Positions 8,508 to 17,921 of a stretch of 64,000 nt of DNA are shown piece after piece. The notes beneath the pieces were generated by a model that did no database searches, had not been told where the DNA came from, and was given only the letters and a program-made list of their open reading frames with translations. Each line of letters starts with the position of its first letter. Positions within the stretch are counted from its first letter, which is position 1. This DNA is from Novosphingobium flavum (GTDB taxonomy: Bacteria > Pseudomonadota > Alphaproteobacteria > Sphingomonadales > Sphingomonadaceae), in the NCBI RefSeq assembly GCF_014230315.1, contig NZ_JACLAW010000003.1, positions 186,001 through 250,000 on the forward strand, given 5' to 3'. The position numbers were made by a program, and so were the translations under genes.

Positions 8508-9629
8508 CTAAGACCTCCCGATGGGAAGCAGAGAAGCCAGGTCATTCAACGTGACGAACAGCATGAGCGCGACCACGAAGGCCAGCCCGGTGCGGTACGC
8601 CCAGTCCTGACTGCGGGCATCCAGCGGCCGGCGGCGCACTGCCTCGGCTACGTAGAATGCCAGGTGCCCACCGTCCAGCGCCGGGATTGGCAGGAGATTG
8701 ATGAATGCCAGATTTATCGAGATGAATGCCGCGAAAGAGACGAATTCAAGCCAGCCCAGACTGAGCTGCTCGCCCGAATACTTGGCGGTCTTGATCGGCC
8801 CGCCCAGCTCGGCCACCGAGCGTTCGCCGGTAATGATCTGGCGGATGCCAACCACCAGCATGCGCATCACGCCCCAGGTCTGCTTGCTCGCCAGGGTCAC
8901 CGCCTCGACAGGACCAACCGCCGCGAAATGCGGGCGCCCGGCCATGATTCCGATCAGGCCGACGCGGGATTCGTTGCCGAAGCGGTCCTTGAGCACCTTC
9001 GCCTGGGTCTTGACCGTGAGCGGCACGGCCTTGCCTGCGCGCTCGACCACCAGGGTGAAGGCGGTGTCAGGCCAAGGCCACACGTGCTGGCGCAGATCGT
9101 CGAAGCTGTCCACCGCGGTGCCGTCGATCGACAGGACCCGGTCACCCTTCAGCATCCCCGCCGCTGCCGCCGGGGAATTGACGGTGAAGTCCTCCACCAC
9201 CGGCGGGGCAACCATCTTGCCATAGGCCATGTTGAAGGCCGCGAAGATCACCACCGCGAAAAGCAGGTTGGTCAGCGGCCCGGCGGCCACGATCGCAGCG
9301 CGCCGCCACAGCGGCTGGGCGTTGAAGATCTGGCGCTTTTCATCTGCGGAGAGATGCTCGAACTTGCTGTCGTCGGGCCGCGAGGTCGGGTCCATGTCCC
9401 CGGCGAACTGGACATAGCCGCCCAGCGGAATGGCCGAGAGCTTCCAGCGCGTCCCGCGCCGGTCGGTCACCCCGAACAGCTCGCGCCCGAAGCCGACCGA
9501 GAAGGCATCGGCCTTCACCCCGCACCAGCGGCCGACGAGATAGTGCCCCAGCTCGTGAATGACCACGAGCGGCCCGAGCAACAGCACGAAGCCGAGGATC
9601 ATCACAAGCAGCGAAGGCGAATGGCTCAC
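8508..9629 (-). CDS. rseP: RseP-type site-2 zinc metalloprotease
   Basis: A 373-residue integral-membrane protease. HELGH (His25, Glu26, His29) is the zinc-binding motif in the first membrane helix. A PDZ domain with the GDRVLSIDG motif lies in the middle, and NLLPIPALDGGH near residue 315 supplies the third metal ligand. It cleaves membrane-bound anti-sigma factors and signal-peptide remnants. The start is GTG at 9629, overlapping the dxr stop as GTGA, which suggests translational coupling. Confidence 0.95.
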   Translation of the reverse strand: MSHSPSLLVMILGFVLLLGPLVVIHELGHYLVGRWCGVKADAFSVGFGRELFGVTDRRGTRWKLSAIPLGGYVQFAGDMDPTSRPDDSKFEHLSADEKRQIFNAQPLWRRAAIVAAGPLTNLLFAVVIFAAFNMAYGKMVAPPVVEDFTVNSPAAAAGMLKGDRVLSIDGTAVDSFDDLRQHVWPWPDTAFTLVVERAGKAVPLTVKTQAKVLKDRFGNESRVGLIGIMAGRPHFAAVGPVEAVTLASKQTWGVMRMLVVGIRQIITGERSVAELGGPIKTAKYSGEQLSLGWLEFVSFAAFISINLAFINLLPIPALDGGHLAFYVAEAVRRRPLDARSQDWAYRTGLAFVVALMLFVTLNDLASLLPIGRS

Positions 9630-10795
9630 GTCAGGCAGGCTCCAGCATTTCGCGCAAGGGTTTCACGGGTCCGCTCCCGCGCCTCGGCGTCAACCGCGAT
9701 GACCTCGGCCAGCGTGGTCGGCACAGGCGGCGCGAAGCGGCCGAGCGTCTCTGCCACTTGTGCGGCAATTTTAGTGAACGACAGCTTACCATCAAGAAAA
9801 GCCGCGACTGCCACCTCGTTGGCCGCATTCAGCACGGCCGGCACGCCGCCCCCCGCCTCCGCCGCCGCGCGCGCCAGCCGGGTCGCCGGAAAGCGGTCCT
9901 CGTCGGGCGCGCGGAAGGTCAGCTCGCCAATCGCGGCAAGGTCGAGCGGAGCGCAGGGCGTATCCATCCGCTGCGGCCAGGCCAGCGCCGAGGCAATCGG
10001 CACCCGCATGTCCGAAGGACCGAGTTGGGCGAGCGTCGATCCGTCGCGATATTCCACCATCGAATGGATGATCGACTGCGGGTGGACGATGATGCGCAGG
10101 CGCCCGGTGCCCACCGGAAACAGATGATAGGCCTCGATGAACTCGAGCCCCTTGTTCATCATCGTCGCCGAATCGACGCTGATCTTGGCGCCCATTGACC
10201 AGTTGGGGTGGCGCACCGCCTCGGCCGGCGTGGCGCCGTGGAGCCGCTCGAGCGGCCAGTCACGAAACGGCCCGCCGCTCGCGGTAAGTGTAATCCAGCG
10301 AACGTGATCGAGATCATTGCCGGCAAGACACTGGAAAATCGCATTGTGCTCGGAATCGACTGGCAGCAGCGTCGCGCCCGAGGCGCGCACGGCCGCCATC
10401 ATCACCTCGCCGGCCGAAACCAGCGCTTCCTTGTTGGCCAGCGCCACGGTGCGCCCCTGCGCGATCGCGGCCATGGTCGGCGCGAGGCCCGCGCAGCCGA
10501 CGATCGCGGCCACGGTCATGTCGGCCGGACGGCTCGCCGCGTCGACCAGCGCCTGCGGCCCGGCGGCCGCCGCGATTCCCGATCCGGCCAGTGCCTCGCG
10601 CAGCGCCGGAAGCTGGCCCTCGTCGGCCAGAACGGCGATCTCGGCGGAAAATTCGAGCGCCAGCCGCGCCAGTTCCAGCGCGTTGCAGCCCGCCGTCAGC
10701 GCGACAACCCGCCACCGGCCCTTCTCGCGCCGGACAAGGTCCAGCGTCGAGCCGCCAATCGATCCAGTCGCGCCAAGGACGGTAATGGTCCGCAT
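9626..10795 (-). CDS. dxr: 1-deoxy-D-xylulose 5-phosphate reductoisomerase
   Basis: A 389-residue enzyme of the MEP isoprenoid pathway that converts DXP to 2-C-methyl-D-erythritol 4-phosphate with NADPH. The N-terminal NADPH motif is VLGATGSIGGSTLDL. Further conserved segments are ANKEALVSAG, PVDSEHNAIFQCL and NWSMGAKISVDSATMMNKGLE, which carry the metal and substrate ligands. The ATG at 10795 begins [11 protein letters not shown], the usual family start; the upstream extension of the frame overlaps cdsA and is not used. It overlaps cdsA by one base. Confidence 0.97.
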   Translation of the reverse strand: MRTITVLGATGSIGGSTLDLVRREKGRWRVVALTAGCNALELARLALEFSAEIAVLADEGQLPALREALAGSGIAAAAGPQALVDAASRPADMTVAAIVGCAGLAPTMAAIAQGRTVALANKEALVSAGEVMMAAVRASGATLLPVDSEHNAIFQCLAGNDLDHVRWITLTASGGPFRDWPLERLHGATPAEAVRHPNWSMGAKISVDSATMMNKGLEFIEAYHLFPVGTGRLRIIVHPQSIIHSMVEYRDGSTLAQLGPSDMRVPIASALAWPQRMDTPCAPLDLAAIGELTFRAPDEDRFPATRLARAAAEAGGGVPAVLNAANEVAVAAFLDGKLSFTKIAAQVAETLGRFAPPVPTTLAEVIAVDAEARERTRETLARNAGACLT

Positions 10796-11574
10796 CAGCG
10801 CCCGAGCATACCCGAAGCGAGCATGAAAAGCCCGATGGCAAAACAGACCGCGATCAGCCCGTCCACCCGGTCGAACAGCCCGCCATGGCCGGGAATCAGC
10901 CTGCCCGAATCCTTGACCCCGGCCCGCCGCTTCATCCAGCTCTCGAAAAAGTCGCCCGCCTGCGCGATCACGGCGATCAGCGGGCCCCAAATTACTGCGC
11001 GAACCAGAGCAGCGCGCCAAACCGAGCCAGGTGCGCAGTCATAGCATTCAAAACCGATGGTGGTTGTCATGCCTACAACCAAGGAGGAAGCAAGTGCCCC
11101 GCCGAGCAATCCGCTCCATGTCTTACTCGGGCTGATGCGCGGCGCGATTTTCGGTCCACCGAATGTCCTGCCCGCAAAATACGCCCCAATGTCCGTAGCG
11201 GCCACTGCAAGCACTATTGGGAGAATGACCTGAGCACGCATGCTGGCCCAAAAATGGTGGATGACCTCGAAACCCAAAGGCAGATCGACCACACCTGCTT
11301 GGATGGGCAGGCTGATCGCTATGCCCACGTAAAAGACGCCGGCCCCCAGCCAGATTAGCCGAAGCCATTCCTCGCTCGCGAATGTGCGAACAAGCTTGTT
11401 CCATTCCCAAAGCACGACTGCTGCAATCAGCGCGACGAAACCGATCCACGTCCATCCGCCCAGCCACAGCGCGGCCCCGGCCACCAGCACCATGACCACG
11501 GCGGAAATGGTCCGCGCCATCAGGTCCGGGTTGCGTTTCGCCGCCGCCTGCGGCGTGCCTTCACCGTCCGCCAT
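10795..11574 (-). CDS. cdsA: Phosphatidate cytidylyltransferase CdsA
   Basis: A 259-residue multi-spanning membrane protein that makes CDP-diacylglycerol from phosphatidate and CTP. The family signature near the C-terminus is present: [20 protein letters not shown], then [20 protein letters not shown] is also conserved. The start at 11574 lies inside the 3' end of uppS (14-base overlap). The middle of the gene, about 10985 to 11440, is clearly poorer in GC than its flanks: hand counts give about 50 to 53 percent in two 60-base samples against 68 percent nearby. This suggests a recombined segment. Confidence 0.93.
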   Translation of the reverse strand: MADGEGTPQAAAKRNPDLMARTISAVVMVLVAGAALWLGGWTWIGFVALIAAVVLWEWNKLVRTFASEEWLRLIWLGAGVFYVGIAISLPIQAGVVDLPLGFEVIHHFWASMRAQVILPIVLAVAATDIGAYFAGRTFGGPKIAPRISPSKTWSGLLGGALASSLVVGMTTTIGFECYDCAPGSVWRAALVRAVIWGPLIAVIAQAGDFFESWMKRRAGVKDSGRLIPGHGGLFDRVDGLIAVCFAIGLFMLASGMLGR

Positions 11575-12268
11575 AGCGCCGCTCCCGCTTGCCGAAGTCC
11601 GCCAGCGCGGCGGCCAGATGCTCGCCGGTGAAATCCGGCCACAACACGTCGAGGAAGGCCATCTCGGCATAGGCCGCCTGCCACAGCAGGAAGTTCGACA
11701 GCCTGACCTCGCCCGATGTACGGATGATCAGGTCGAGCGGCGGCAGGTCCGCCGTGTCGAGGTGTGCGGCGATGGTGTCCACCGTCACTGCCCCTTCCGC
11801 CGCCGCCTTGGCGGCAGCCCGGGCAATCTCGTCCTGCGCCCCGTAATTGAGCGCGATCACGAGGTTCAGCCCCGTATTGCCCGCCGTGCGCGTCAGCGCG
11901 CCATCCAGCAGTTCGACAACATCGGCCGGAAAAGCCTTGTAATCACCGATAATTCTCAGGCGAACGCCATTGCCGGCGATTTCCTCGAGGTCGGCCAGGA
12001 TGAAGCGCTTGAGCAGGCCCATCAGGGCCGAGATCTCGTCTTCCGGGCGGCGCCAGTTCTCGGTCGAGAAGGCGTAGAGGGTCAGCGCCTCCAACCCGAT
12101 CTCGCCGGCCGCGCGCACCGTGCGGCGCACCGCCTCGACCCCGCGCTGGTGGCCCACCACCCGCGGCAACATGCGTTGCTTGGCCCAGCGCCCATTGCCG
12201 TCCATGATGATGGCGACATGGCGGGCGCCGGTCTCGCCCCCGCCTTTCCGGGCCGTCCCCAGACTCAC
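11561..12268 (-). CDS. uppS: Isoprenyl transferase (undecaprenyl diphosphate synthase)
   Basis: A 235-residue cis-prenyltransferase that makes the undecaprenyl diphosphate carrier lipid for cell-wall synthesis. Signature motifs are [11 protein letters not shown] with the catalytic Asp23, [14 protein letters not shown], and [19 protein letters not shown]. The start is GTG at 12268, overlapping the frr stop as GTGA. It lies between frr and cdsA, its usual place. Confidence 0.96.
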   Translation of the reverse strand: MSLGTARKGGGETGARHVAIIMDGNGRWAKQRMLPRVVGHQRGVEAVRRTVRAAGEIGLEALTLYAFSTENWRRPEDEISALMGLLKRFILADLEEIAGNGVRLRIIGDYKAFPADVVELLDGALTRTAGNTGLNLVIALNYGAQDEIARAAAKAAAEGAVTVDTIAAHLDTADLPPLDLIIRTSGEVRLSNFLLWQAAYAEMAFLDVLWPDFTGEHLAAALADFGKRERRYGGR

Positions 12269-12822
12269 TTGCCGAGGATTTCCTTTTCCTTGGCCGCCGC
12301 GGCCTCGTCGGCCGCCTTGATCATGTCGTCGGTCAGCTTCTGGACCTCGGTCTCGGCCCGCTTGCGCTCGTCTTCCGAGATCTCCTTCTTGTTCTCGTCG
12401 GCCTTGAGGTTCTCCATCCCGTCGCGGCGGACGTTACGGATGGCGATGCGCGCGTTCTCGGCATATTTGCCCGCGAGCTTGGCCAGTTCCTTGCGGCGCT
12501 CCTCGGTGAGGTCGGGGATCGGCAAGCGCAGGGTATTGCCATCATTGATCGGGTTGAGGCCCAGCCCGGCCGAACGGATCGCCTTCTCCACCGGCCCGAT
12601 GTTGGACTTGTCCCACACCTGGACCGACAGCAGCCGCGGCTCGGGCACCGAGACGGTGGCCAGCTGGTTTAGCGGCATGTTGCTGCCATAGACGTCCACC
12701 GCCACCGAATCGAGCAGCGCCGTATTGGCGCGGCCCGTGCGCAGCCCGGAAAGGTCGTGCTTGAGCGCCTCGACCGCGCCGTGCATCCGGCGTTCGAGAT
12801 CTGCCTTGTCGTACTTGGCCAT
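12265..12822 (-). CDS. frr: Ribosome recycling factor
   Basis: A 185-residue protein, the family length, which splits post-termination ribosomes together with EF-G. Conserved segments are [40 protein letters not shown] and [13 protein letters not shown]. It starts four bases after the pyrH stop and overlaps uppS downstream, so it belongs to the same transcription unit. Confidence 0.97.
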   Translation of the reverse strand: MAKYDKADLERRMHGAVEALKHDLSGLRTGRANTALLDSVAVDVYGSNMPLNQLATVSVPEPRLLSVQVWDKSNIGPVEKAIRSAGLGLNPINDGNTLRLPIPDLTEERRKELAKLAGKYAENARIAIRNVRRDGMENLKADENKKEISEDERKRAETEVQKLTDDMIKAADEAAAAKEKEILGK

Positions 12823-12826
12823 GGTA

Positions 12827-13546
12827 TCAGCCCTTCTTCACAATGGTCTGCGTCCCCTCGCCCGCCAGAACGCGGGCAAGGTTGCCCTTTTCGCGGATTG
12901 AGAAGACGACGATCGGAATGTTGTTGTCACGGCAAAGTGCCACGGCCGAAGCGTCCATAACCTTCAGGTTATCTGCCAGAACCGTATCATAATCGACTGA
13001 ATTATAACGCTTTGCCTGCGGATTGGCCTTGGGATCGGAATCGTAGATCCCGTCCACGCTGGTGCCCTTGAACAGGGCGTCGCACTGCATCTCAGCCGCG
13101 CGCAGCGCCGCGCCGGAATCCGTGGTGAAATAGGGCGCGCCAACCCCCGCGGCGAAGATCACCACCCGGCCCTTCTCGAGGTGGCGCTCGGCCCGGCGCC
13201 GGATCACCGGCTCGCAGACCTGGTCCATCTGCAGCGCGGACTGGACCCGGGTATGAACCCCGAGCTGCTCCAGCGCATTCTGCATCGCCAGCGCGTTCAT
13301 CACCGTCGCCAGCATGCCCATGTAGTCGGCCTGGGCCCGGTCCATGCCGCGCGCGGCGCCGGCCATGCCGCGGAAAATGTTGCCCCCGCCGATCACGAGA
13401 CAGACCTCGAGCCCGGTCTCGGTAGCCGCCTTAACCTCGCCCGCCAGTTCGGCCACGAAATCGGGATCGATCCCGAACTGCTGGGCTCCCATCAGCACTT
13501 CGCCCGAAAGCTTGAGCAGAACGCGCTTGTACCGGGGGGAAGTCAT
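12827..13546 (-). CDS. pyrH: Uridylate kinase
   Basis: A 239-residue amino-acid-kinase-fold UMP kinase. The N-terminal [10 protein letters not shown] and GGGNIFRG phosphate-binding motifs, the [16 protein letters not shown] stretch and the [17 protein letters not shown] loop are all characteristic. It stands between tsf and frr, the conserved order. A 60-base stretch at 12961-13020 has only 45 percent GC by hand count, unusual for this window. Confidence 0.97.
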   Translation of the reverse strand: MTSPRYKRVLLKLSGEVLMGAQQFGIDPDFVAELAGEVKAATETGLEVCLVIGGGNIFRGMAGAARGMDRAQADYMGMLATVMNALAMQNALEQLGVHTRVQSALQMDQVCEPVIRRRAERHLEKGRVVIFAAGVGAPYFTTDSGAALRAAEMQCDALFKGTSVDGIYDSDPKANPQAKRYNSVDYDTVLADNLKVMDASAVALCRDNNIPIVVFSIREKGNLARVLAGEGTQTIVKKG

Positions 13547-13653
13547 CTAGGAAGCTCTCTTGCTGGGTTGGCGGCCCTTATAGCCGCCGCGCTGCCCCTG
13601 CCAAGGGCAACGGCCGCCAAATCGGGGGTCTGGCAAAACAGGCCGGAATTCAC

Positions 13654-13734
13654 GAGCCCCACACGCGCGTATCCCCGCGTCACGAGCCCGGAAGCCGGAC
13701 CCGCGACGCGGGGATACGTCAAGCCGTGTGGCTC
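13654..13734. repeat. Large imperfect inverted repeat between pyrH and tsf
   Basis: A perfect 13-bp stem, GTATCCCCGCGTC at 13669-13681 and its complement at 13705-13717, is extended outward by GAGCC...ACACG against CGTGTGGCTC with a small bulge. The outer arm reaches the tsf stop codon. There is no T-run, so it may be an RNA-processing or attenuation structure, or a REP-like element. Confidence 0.7.
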
Positions 13735-14659
13735 AGTTCAGGCCGGCAGCGGCAGCGACTTCGGCGGCGAAGTCGGTCTCGGCCTTCTCGATGCCCTCGC
13801 CCAGCTGGAAGCGGACGTAGTCCTTGAGCACGATCTTCGCGCCGGCAGCCTTGCCCGCCTGGTCGACGACCTGGGCGATCGGGGTCTTGTTGTCCATCAC
13901 GAAGACCTGGCTGAGCAGCGCGTTTTCCTTGGCATACTTGGCCACGGCGCCATCGACCATCTTGGCCTGGACTTCCGCCGGCTTGCCGCTCTCGGCAGCC
14001 TTTTCGGCGGCGATCTTGCGCTCGCGGGCGATCAGCTCGGCGTCAAGGTCCTCGGCGTTCAGCGCCAGCGGGAAGGCCGCGGCGATGTGCATGGCGATCT
14101 GCTTGCCCAGCGGCTCGAGCACGTCGGCACCGGCTTCCGATTCGAGCGCGACGAGCACGCCGATCTTGCCGAGGTTCGGCGCGGCAGCGTTGTGCATGTA
14201 GGGCACGACGACGCCCTGGGCGACCGAAACGGTCTTCATGCGGCGCAACTGCTGGTTCTCGCCGATCGTGGCGACGTTGTTGGTCAGCTTCTCGCTGACG
14301 GTGCCGCCATCCGGGTAAGCCGCGTCCTTGAGCGCCTCGACGTCGTCCGACGCCGCGCCCAGCGCCACTTCGGTCGCCTTGCGCACGAAGTCCTGGAACT
14401 GGTCGTTCTTGGCGACGAAGTCGGTTTCCGAGTTGACCTCGAGGGCCACACCCTTGGTCCCGTTCACGGCCACGCCGACCAGACCTTCAGCGGCGGTGCG
14501 GCTCGACTTCTTGGCGGCGGCAGCCAGACCCTTGGCGCGCAGCGCGTCGACCGCGGCTTCGAAGTCGCCAGCGCTCTCGTCGAGGGCCTTCTTGCAGTCC
14601 ATCATGCCGGCGCCGGTGCGCTCGCGCAGGTTCTTCACGTCAGCGGCGGTGTAAGCCAT
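13733..14659 (-). CDS. tsf: Translation elongation factor Ts
   Basis: A 308-residue protein that exchanges GDP for GTP on EF-Tu. The N-terminal UBA-like segment [22 protein letters not shown] and the core motif [15 protein letters not shown] are diagnostic. It follows rpsB after a 123-base spacer that contains a strong hairpin. Downstream, before pyrH, is a large inverted repeat that may reduce read-through. Confidence 0.97.
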   Translation of the reverse strand: MAYTAADVKNLRERTGAGMMDCKKALDESAGDFEAAVDALRAKGLAAAAKKSSRTAAEGLVGVAVNGTKGVALEVNSETDFVAKNDQFQDFVRKATEVALGAASDDVEALKDAAYPDGGTVSEKLTNNVATIGENQQLRRMKTVSVAQGVVVPYMHNAAAPNLGKIGVLVALESEAGADVLEPLGKQIAMHIAAAFPLALNAEDLDAELIARERKIAAEKAAESGKPAEVQAKMVDGAVAKYAKENALLSQVFVMDNKTPIAQVVDQAGKAAGAKIVLKDYVRFQLGEGIEKAETDFAAEVAAAAGLN

Positions 14660-14702
14660 CGCGGTTGTCCTTGGGTTGGAATGGGGTTCTTGAATGGGAG
14701 CA

Positions 14703-14726
14703 GCGCCGGGCCATTGGGCCCGGCGC
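14703..14726 (-). other. Perfect GC-rich hairpin between rpsB and tsf (possible attenuator)
   Basis: GCGCCGGGCC and GGCCCGGCGC form a perfect 10-bp stem with a four-base loop. On the minus strand it follows the rpsB stop by about 55 bases and precedes tsf. It lacks a T-run. In E. coli an intercistronic attenuator lies in the same place, so a similar role is plausible (inference). Confidence 0.6.
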
Positions 14727-14782
14727 GCTACAATCTGGTGACAGGCAGGTGCCGGAACGCGCCGGCGCCCACCCCGGCCGGA

Positions 14783-15535
14783 TCAGGCCTCGACGATCTC
14801 TTCGACCGGGTTGTCGAGCGCACCGATGTCGGCGCCCGAATCGATCACGCCCTCGCGGCGACCCTTGGTCGCGGCAGCGGCAACGGTCTCGCAGTAGAGA
14901 CGGATCGCGCGGCTGGCGTCGTCGTTGGCCGGGATCGGGAAAGCGATGCCGTCGGGCGAGACGTTCGAGTCGAGGATCGCCACGACCGGAATGCCGAGCA
15001 CGTTGGCTTCCTTGATCGCCAGCTCTTCCTTGTTGGCGTCGATCACGAACATCACGTCCGGGATGCCGCCCATGTCGCGGATGCCACCGAGCGACATCTC
15101 GAGCTTGTCACGCTCGCGGGTCAGCTGGAGCACTTCCTTCTTGGTCAGGCCGGTGGTGTCACCGCCGAGCTGCTCCTCGAGGGTCTTCAGGCGCTTGATC
15201 GAGCCCGAAATGGTCTTCCAGTTGGTCAGCATACCGCCGAGCCAGCGATGGTTGACGAAGTGCTGGCCGCAGGCGCGCGCGGCTTCGGCGATCGGCTGCT
15301 GGGCCTGGCGCTTGGTGCCGACGAACAGCACCTTGCCGCCGGCCTGGACCGTGGCGGAGATGAAGTCGAGCGCGCGGGCGAAGAGCGGCACGGTCTGCGA
15401 CAGGTCGAGGATGTGAACCCCGTTGCGGGCGCCGAAGATGTACGGCTTCATCCGCGGGTTCCAGCGGTGGGTCTGGTGGCCGAAGTGGGCACCGGCTTCG
15501 ATGAGCTGCGACATGGTGACGACAGGAGCCGCCAT
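14783..15535 (-). CDS. rpsB: 30S ribosomal protein S2
   Basis: A 250-residue ribosomal protein. Conserved segments are [47 protein letters not shown] and [13 protein letters not shown]. The ATG at 15535 gives the family N-terminus and has AAAGGA nearby; the 21-codon upstream extension is not used. It is the first gene of the rpsB-tsf-pyrH-frr-uppS-cdsA-dxr-rseP-bamA-ompH-fabZ run. Its own promoter must lie in the upstream 365-base spacer, but I could not assign it. Confidence 0.97.
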   Translation of the reverse strand: MAAPVVTMSQLIEAGAHFGHQTHRWNPRMKPYIFGARNGVHILDLSQTVPLFARALDFISATVQAGGKVLFVGTKRQAQQPIAEAARACGQHFVNHRWLGGMLTNWKTISGSIKRLKTLEEQLGGDTTGLTKKEVLQLTRERDKLEMSLGGIRDMGGIPDVMFVIDANKEELAIKEANVLGIPVVAILDSNVSPDGIAFPIPANDDASRAIRLYCETVAAAATKGRREGVIDSGADIGALDNPVEEIVEA

Positions 15536-15720
15536 AGGATAATTCCTTTCCGGTTGGACCTCCGGGAAGCTGGAACCGAGCGAAGACCGCTGCGGCACCG
15601 GGCTATGGTGCTTCCCGTGTGGATTTGCCGCGACGACCGGCCGGCGTCTTGCCGAACGATCCGCGACGGGCGGCCCTTAGACCCATCTTCCGCCAAATTC
15701 CAGCCCCAAATCACCATGTT
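15536..15720. other. rpsB leader region
   Basis: About 185 bases of non-coding DNA upstream of rpsB. Ribosomal protein S2 often controls its own mRNA through a leader, so a structured 5' UTR is possible, but I cannot define one by eye. No convincing minus-strand promoter was seen. Confidence 0.4.
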
Positions 15721-15795
15721 GAACGCAATGAGAACAACCAGGAGAACAAATGGAGATTATTCCTGTTGACAACCAGAACATGAACGGAACATAAA
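15721..15795 (+). promoter_or_regulatory. SOS-type promoter: two LexA-like boxes with a sigma-70 promoter
   Basis: Two exact GAAC-N7-GAAC motifs occur at 15721-15735 and 15776-15790, the alphaproteobacterial LexA consensus (equivalent to GTTC-N7-GTTC). A TTGACA at 15766-15771 is followed by an ATAAA-containing -10 near 15790-15795, so the second box lies in the spacer between -35 and -10, where LexA would block RNA polymerase. Eight GAAC tetramers lie within 98 bases (15721-15818). The promoter points to the small membrane-protein gene at 15901. Confidence 0.7.
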
Positions 15796-15900
15796 GTGTC
15801 CAGAACGGAGACAGGAACCCATCTGATCCGCTCAGGTTTTGCATTCGTTCGCTCTGGCCGCCTCAAGCGGCGCGAACGTCAGGAATAGGAACTGTCGAGA

Positions 15901-16173
15901 ATGATCGCTTCCATCGTCCTGCCCGCCCTGTTCATCGCCAGCGGCCTCTTCGCGTTCACCACGATCGTCATGGCCTGGCGCGCCCATGCTGGCGAAGTGA
16001 TGGCGCTGCGCGCCCAGCTCGCCGCCTCGCGTGAATTCAACGACTATCGGGTTCGCCTCGCGCTGACCGAAACGCACGAGTATCTGCCGGTCGCCCGGCG
16101 CAGCCTGTTCAGGCGTCCGGCTCCGCAGCGCCAGCCCCGCCAGCAGCGTTCCGGGCGGCACGCTGCCGCTTGA
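15901..16173 (+). CDS. Small single-pass membrane protein, putative SOS-induced
   Basis: A 90-residue protein with an N-terminal hydrophobic segment (about residues 3 to 26), an amphipathic middle region, and a very basic C-terminus (RRSLFRRPAPQRQPRQQR). An AGGAA sequence lies 13 to 17 bases before the ATG. I do not recognise a named family. The two LexA-like boxes upstream, the small size and the single membrane helix resemble SOS-induced division inhibitors such as Caulobacter SidA and DidA in plan, not in sequence. Its last 65 bases overlap the convergent pssA 3' end. Confidence 0.65.
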   Translation: MIASIVLPALFIASGLFAFTTIVMAWRAHAGEVMALRAQLAASREFNDYRVRLALTETHEYLPVARRSLFRRPAPQRQPRQQRSGRHAAA

Positions 16174-16975
16174 CCCGGACATAGGCCACGATGCCGAACG
16201 GCAGGGTCACCAGGTAAGCGATACAGATCGCCGCCAGCGTCCACCACGGCTCGGTCAGCAGGGCGCCTCCCAGCAGCGCAAGAACTGCGAGCAATTCGAG
16301 CCGGACCGACTTGCGCGGCCGCATCGAGGTCCACGACAGCGTGGCAAGGCTCGAGATCAGCAGGAAGGCGATCAACACCAGCCAGCCGCCAACCAGCACC
16401 GGCTCGCGGAACAGGTCGTTGCCGGTCGCGATCCACAGGTAGAGCGGCAGGAAGGCAAGACCCGCGCCCACCGGGGCGGGAACCCCGGTCAGGAACCCGG
16501 CCGACTTGTGCGGCTGTTCGGCAAGGTCGATACGTGCATTGAACCGCGCGAGGCGCAGCACGCAGCAGATCGCGAAGGCGAGACTCGCCAGCCAGCCAAG
16601 GCGCGGCACGTCATGCAGGGTCCACAGGAATAGGATCAGCGCCGGAGCCACCCCGAATGAAATCGAATCGGCAAGGCTGTCGAGTTCCGCCCCGAAGCGT
16701 GACTGGGCCTTGAGCAGGCGCGCGATGCGCCCGTCGATCCCGTCCAGCACCCCGGCAAGGATCACCGCCAGAACCGCCTTTTCCCATTCGCTCAGGGGTA
16801 GGCCGACGCCGTCCGCCGGCGCGGCAGAATCGCCCGTGGCAGCAGAAATGGCAAAACGGATCCCGGTCAGTCCAAAGGCAAGCGCGGACGCCGTGATCGC
16901 GTTGGGAATCAGCGCGCGCAGGGTCAGCCCTCCCGGCAGGCGCATATCGCGGTTGGGCCGGGGCGCCTCGCTCAT
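16109..16975 (-). CDS. pssA: CDP-diacylglycerol--serine O-phosphatidyltransferase
   Basis: A 288-residue polytopic membrane enzyme that makes phosphatidylserine from CDP-diacylglycerol and serine. The CDP-alcohol phosphotransferase motif is complete: DG-x2-AR-x8-G-x3-D-x3-D, with Asp81, Asp99 and Asp103. I prefer the ATG at 16975 because GGAGGG lies seven bases upstream and itself overlaps an in-frame ATG at 16990. It follows psd by 28 bases, so serine attachment and decarboxylation to phosphatidylethanolamine are encoded together. Confidence 0.95.
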   Translation of the reverse strand: MSEAPRPNRDMRLPGGLTLRALIPNAITASALAFGLTGIRFAISAATGDSAAPADGVGLPLSEWEKAVLAVILAGVLDGIDGRIARLLKAQSRFGAELDSLADSISFGVAPALILFLWTLHDVPRLGWLASLAFAICCVLRLARFNARIDLAEQPHKSAGFLTGVPAPVGAGLAFLPLYLWIATGNDLFREPVLVGGWLVLIAFLLISSLATLSWTSMRPRKSVRLELLAVLALLGGALLTEPWWTLAAICIAYLVTLPFGIVAYVRVKRQRAARNAAGGAGAAEPDA

Positions 16976-17003
16976 CGGCGCTCCCTCCATCGGCCCATGG
17001 CCG

Positions 17004-17753
17004 TCACTGCGAAACGCCCTCGATGTGCGGCTGATCGCCGAGGTCAGCCAGGACGGTCTCGCCGGCGATCACTTTCTGGCCGAGGAGGACGCGCGGTTCG
17101 GTCCCGGCCGGAAGGTAAACGTCAACCCGGCTGCCGAAACGGATCAGGCCGACGCGCTGGCCCGCGGCAAGAATGTCGCCCGGCTTGACGAAGGGCACGA
17201 TCCGCCGCGCCACGAGCCCGGCGATCTGGGTGAACCCGATCCGCGTGCCGTCGCTGCGCTCGACGAGGATGTGCTGGCGCTCGTTCTCTTCCGAGGCCTT
17301 GTCGAGATCGGCGTTCATGAACTTGCCGGGGATATAGACCACCCGGCTCACCGTCCCGCCGATCGGCGAGCGATTGATGTGCACGTCGAACACGCTCATG
17401 AAGATCGAGACCCGCGTCACCGGCCCGGCGGGCAGACCGGGATGCCCGGTGCCGTCGTCGAGCACCAGCTCGCGCGGCGGTTCGACCTTCTGGATCAGGG
17501 TGATCAGGCCGTCGGCCGGGGAGACGACATAGCGCTCACCCTGCGGCACCACGCGCTGCGGATCGCGGAAGAAGGCCAGCACGCCCAGCGTCAGGAAGCC
17601 GAGCGGCCAGGCCGCCGTTTCCCACGCCAGCAGCGCGAAGACCAACGAGATCGCCGCGACGATCAGTCCGTACTTGCGCCCTTCGGGGTGAATTGAGGGC
17701 CACGACCAGCGTGCTTCGCCCCGGCCTCGGTTATCGGTGATTTCGCCTGCCAT
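17004..17753 (-). CDS. psd: Phosphatidylserine decarboxylase proenzyme
   Basis: A 249-residue proenzyme of the short alphaproteobacterial type. Two hydrophobic segments lie near the N-terminus, then SPADG and [10 protein letters not shown]. The self-cleavage site is visible as RFGSRVD, with cutting expected between Gly207 and Ser208 to create the pyruvoyl group. The ATG at 17753 is preferred over an upstream in-frame GTG. It turns phosphatidylserine into phosphatidylethanolamine and pairs with pssA just downstream. Confidence 0.96.
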   Translation of the reverse strand: MAGEITDNRGRGEARWSWPSIHPEGRKYGLIVAAISLVFALLAWETAAWPLGFLTLGVLAFFRDPQRVVPQGERYVVSPADGLITLIQKVEPPRELVLDDGTGHPGLPAGPVTRVSIFMSVFDVHINRSPIGGTVSRVVYIPGKFMNADLDKASEENERQHILVERSDGTRIGFTQIAGLVARRIVPFVKPGDILAAGQRVGLIRFGSRVDVYLPAGTEPRVLLGQKVIAGETVLADLGDQPHIEGVSQ

Positions 17754-17921
17754 TGGGTCCACTTAGGCGCTGATCCCCGCCGCGACAAGGCGGGTTGCCG
17801 TACCAGATTGTAACTTGGTCGCGCCGCGGCCTGCGCCGGCGCTTTCCTACACCCCGGCCAACTGCCATCATCCGTCCCGCGCAGGGCCGCCCAGCACTCT
17901 TTGAAAGGTCGGAAAATGCGC

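Noticed and set aside
13181..15769. An 862-codon open frame on the plus strand across pyrH, tsf and rpsB
   Set aside because: It runs antisense through three essential genes and across their spacers. Composition is typical of an antisense shadow.
15803..15818. Third and fourth GAAC pairs (15803/15815 and 15732/15744) as LexA boxes
   Set aside because: The spacing is eight bases, not seven, so they do not match the consensus. Only two exact boxes are reported.
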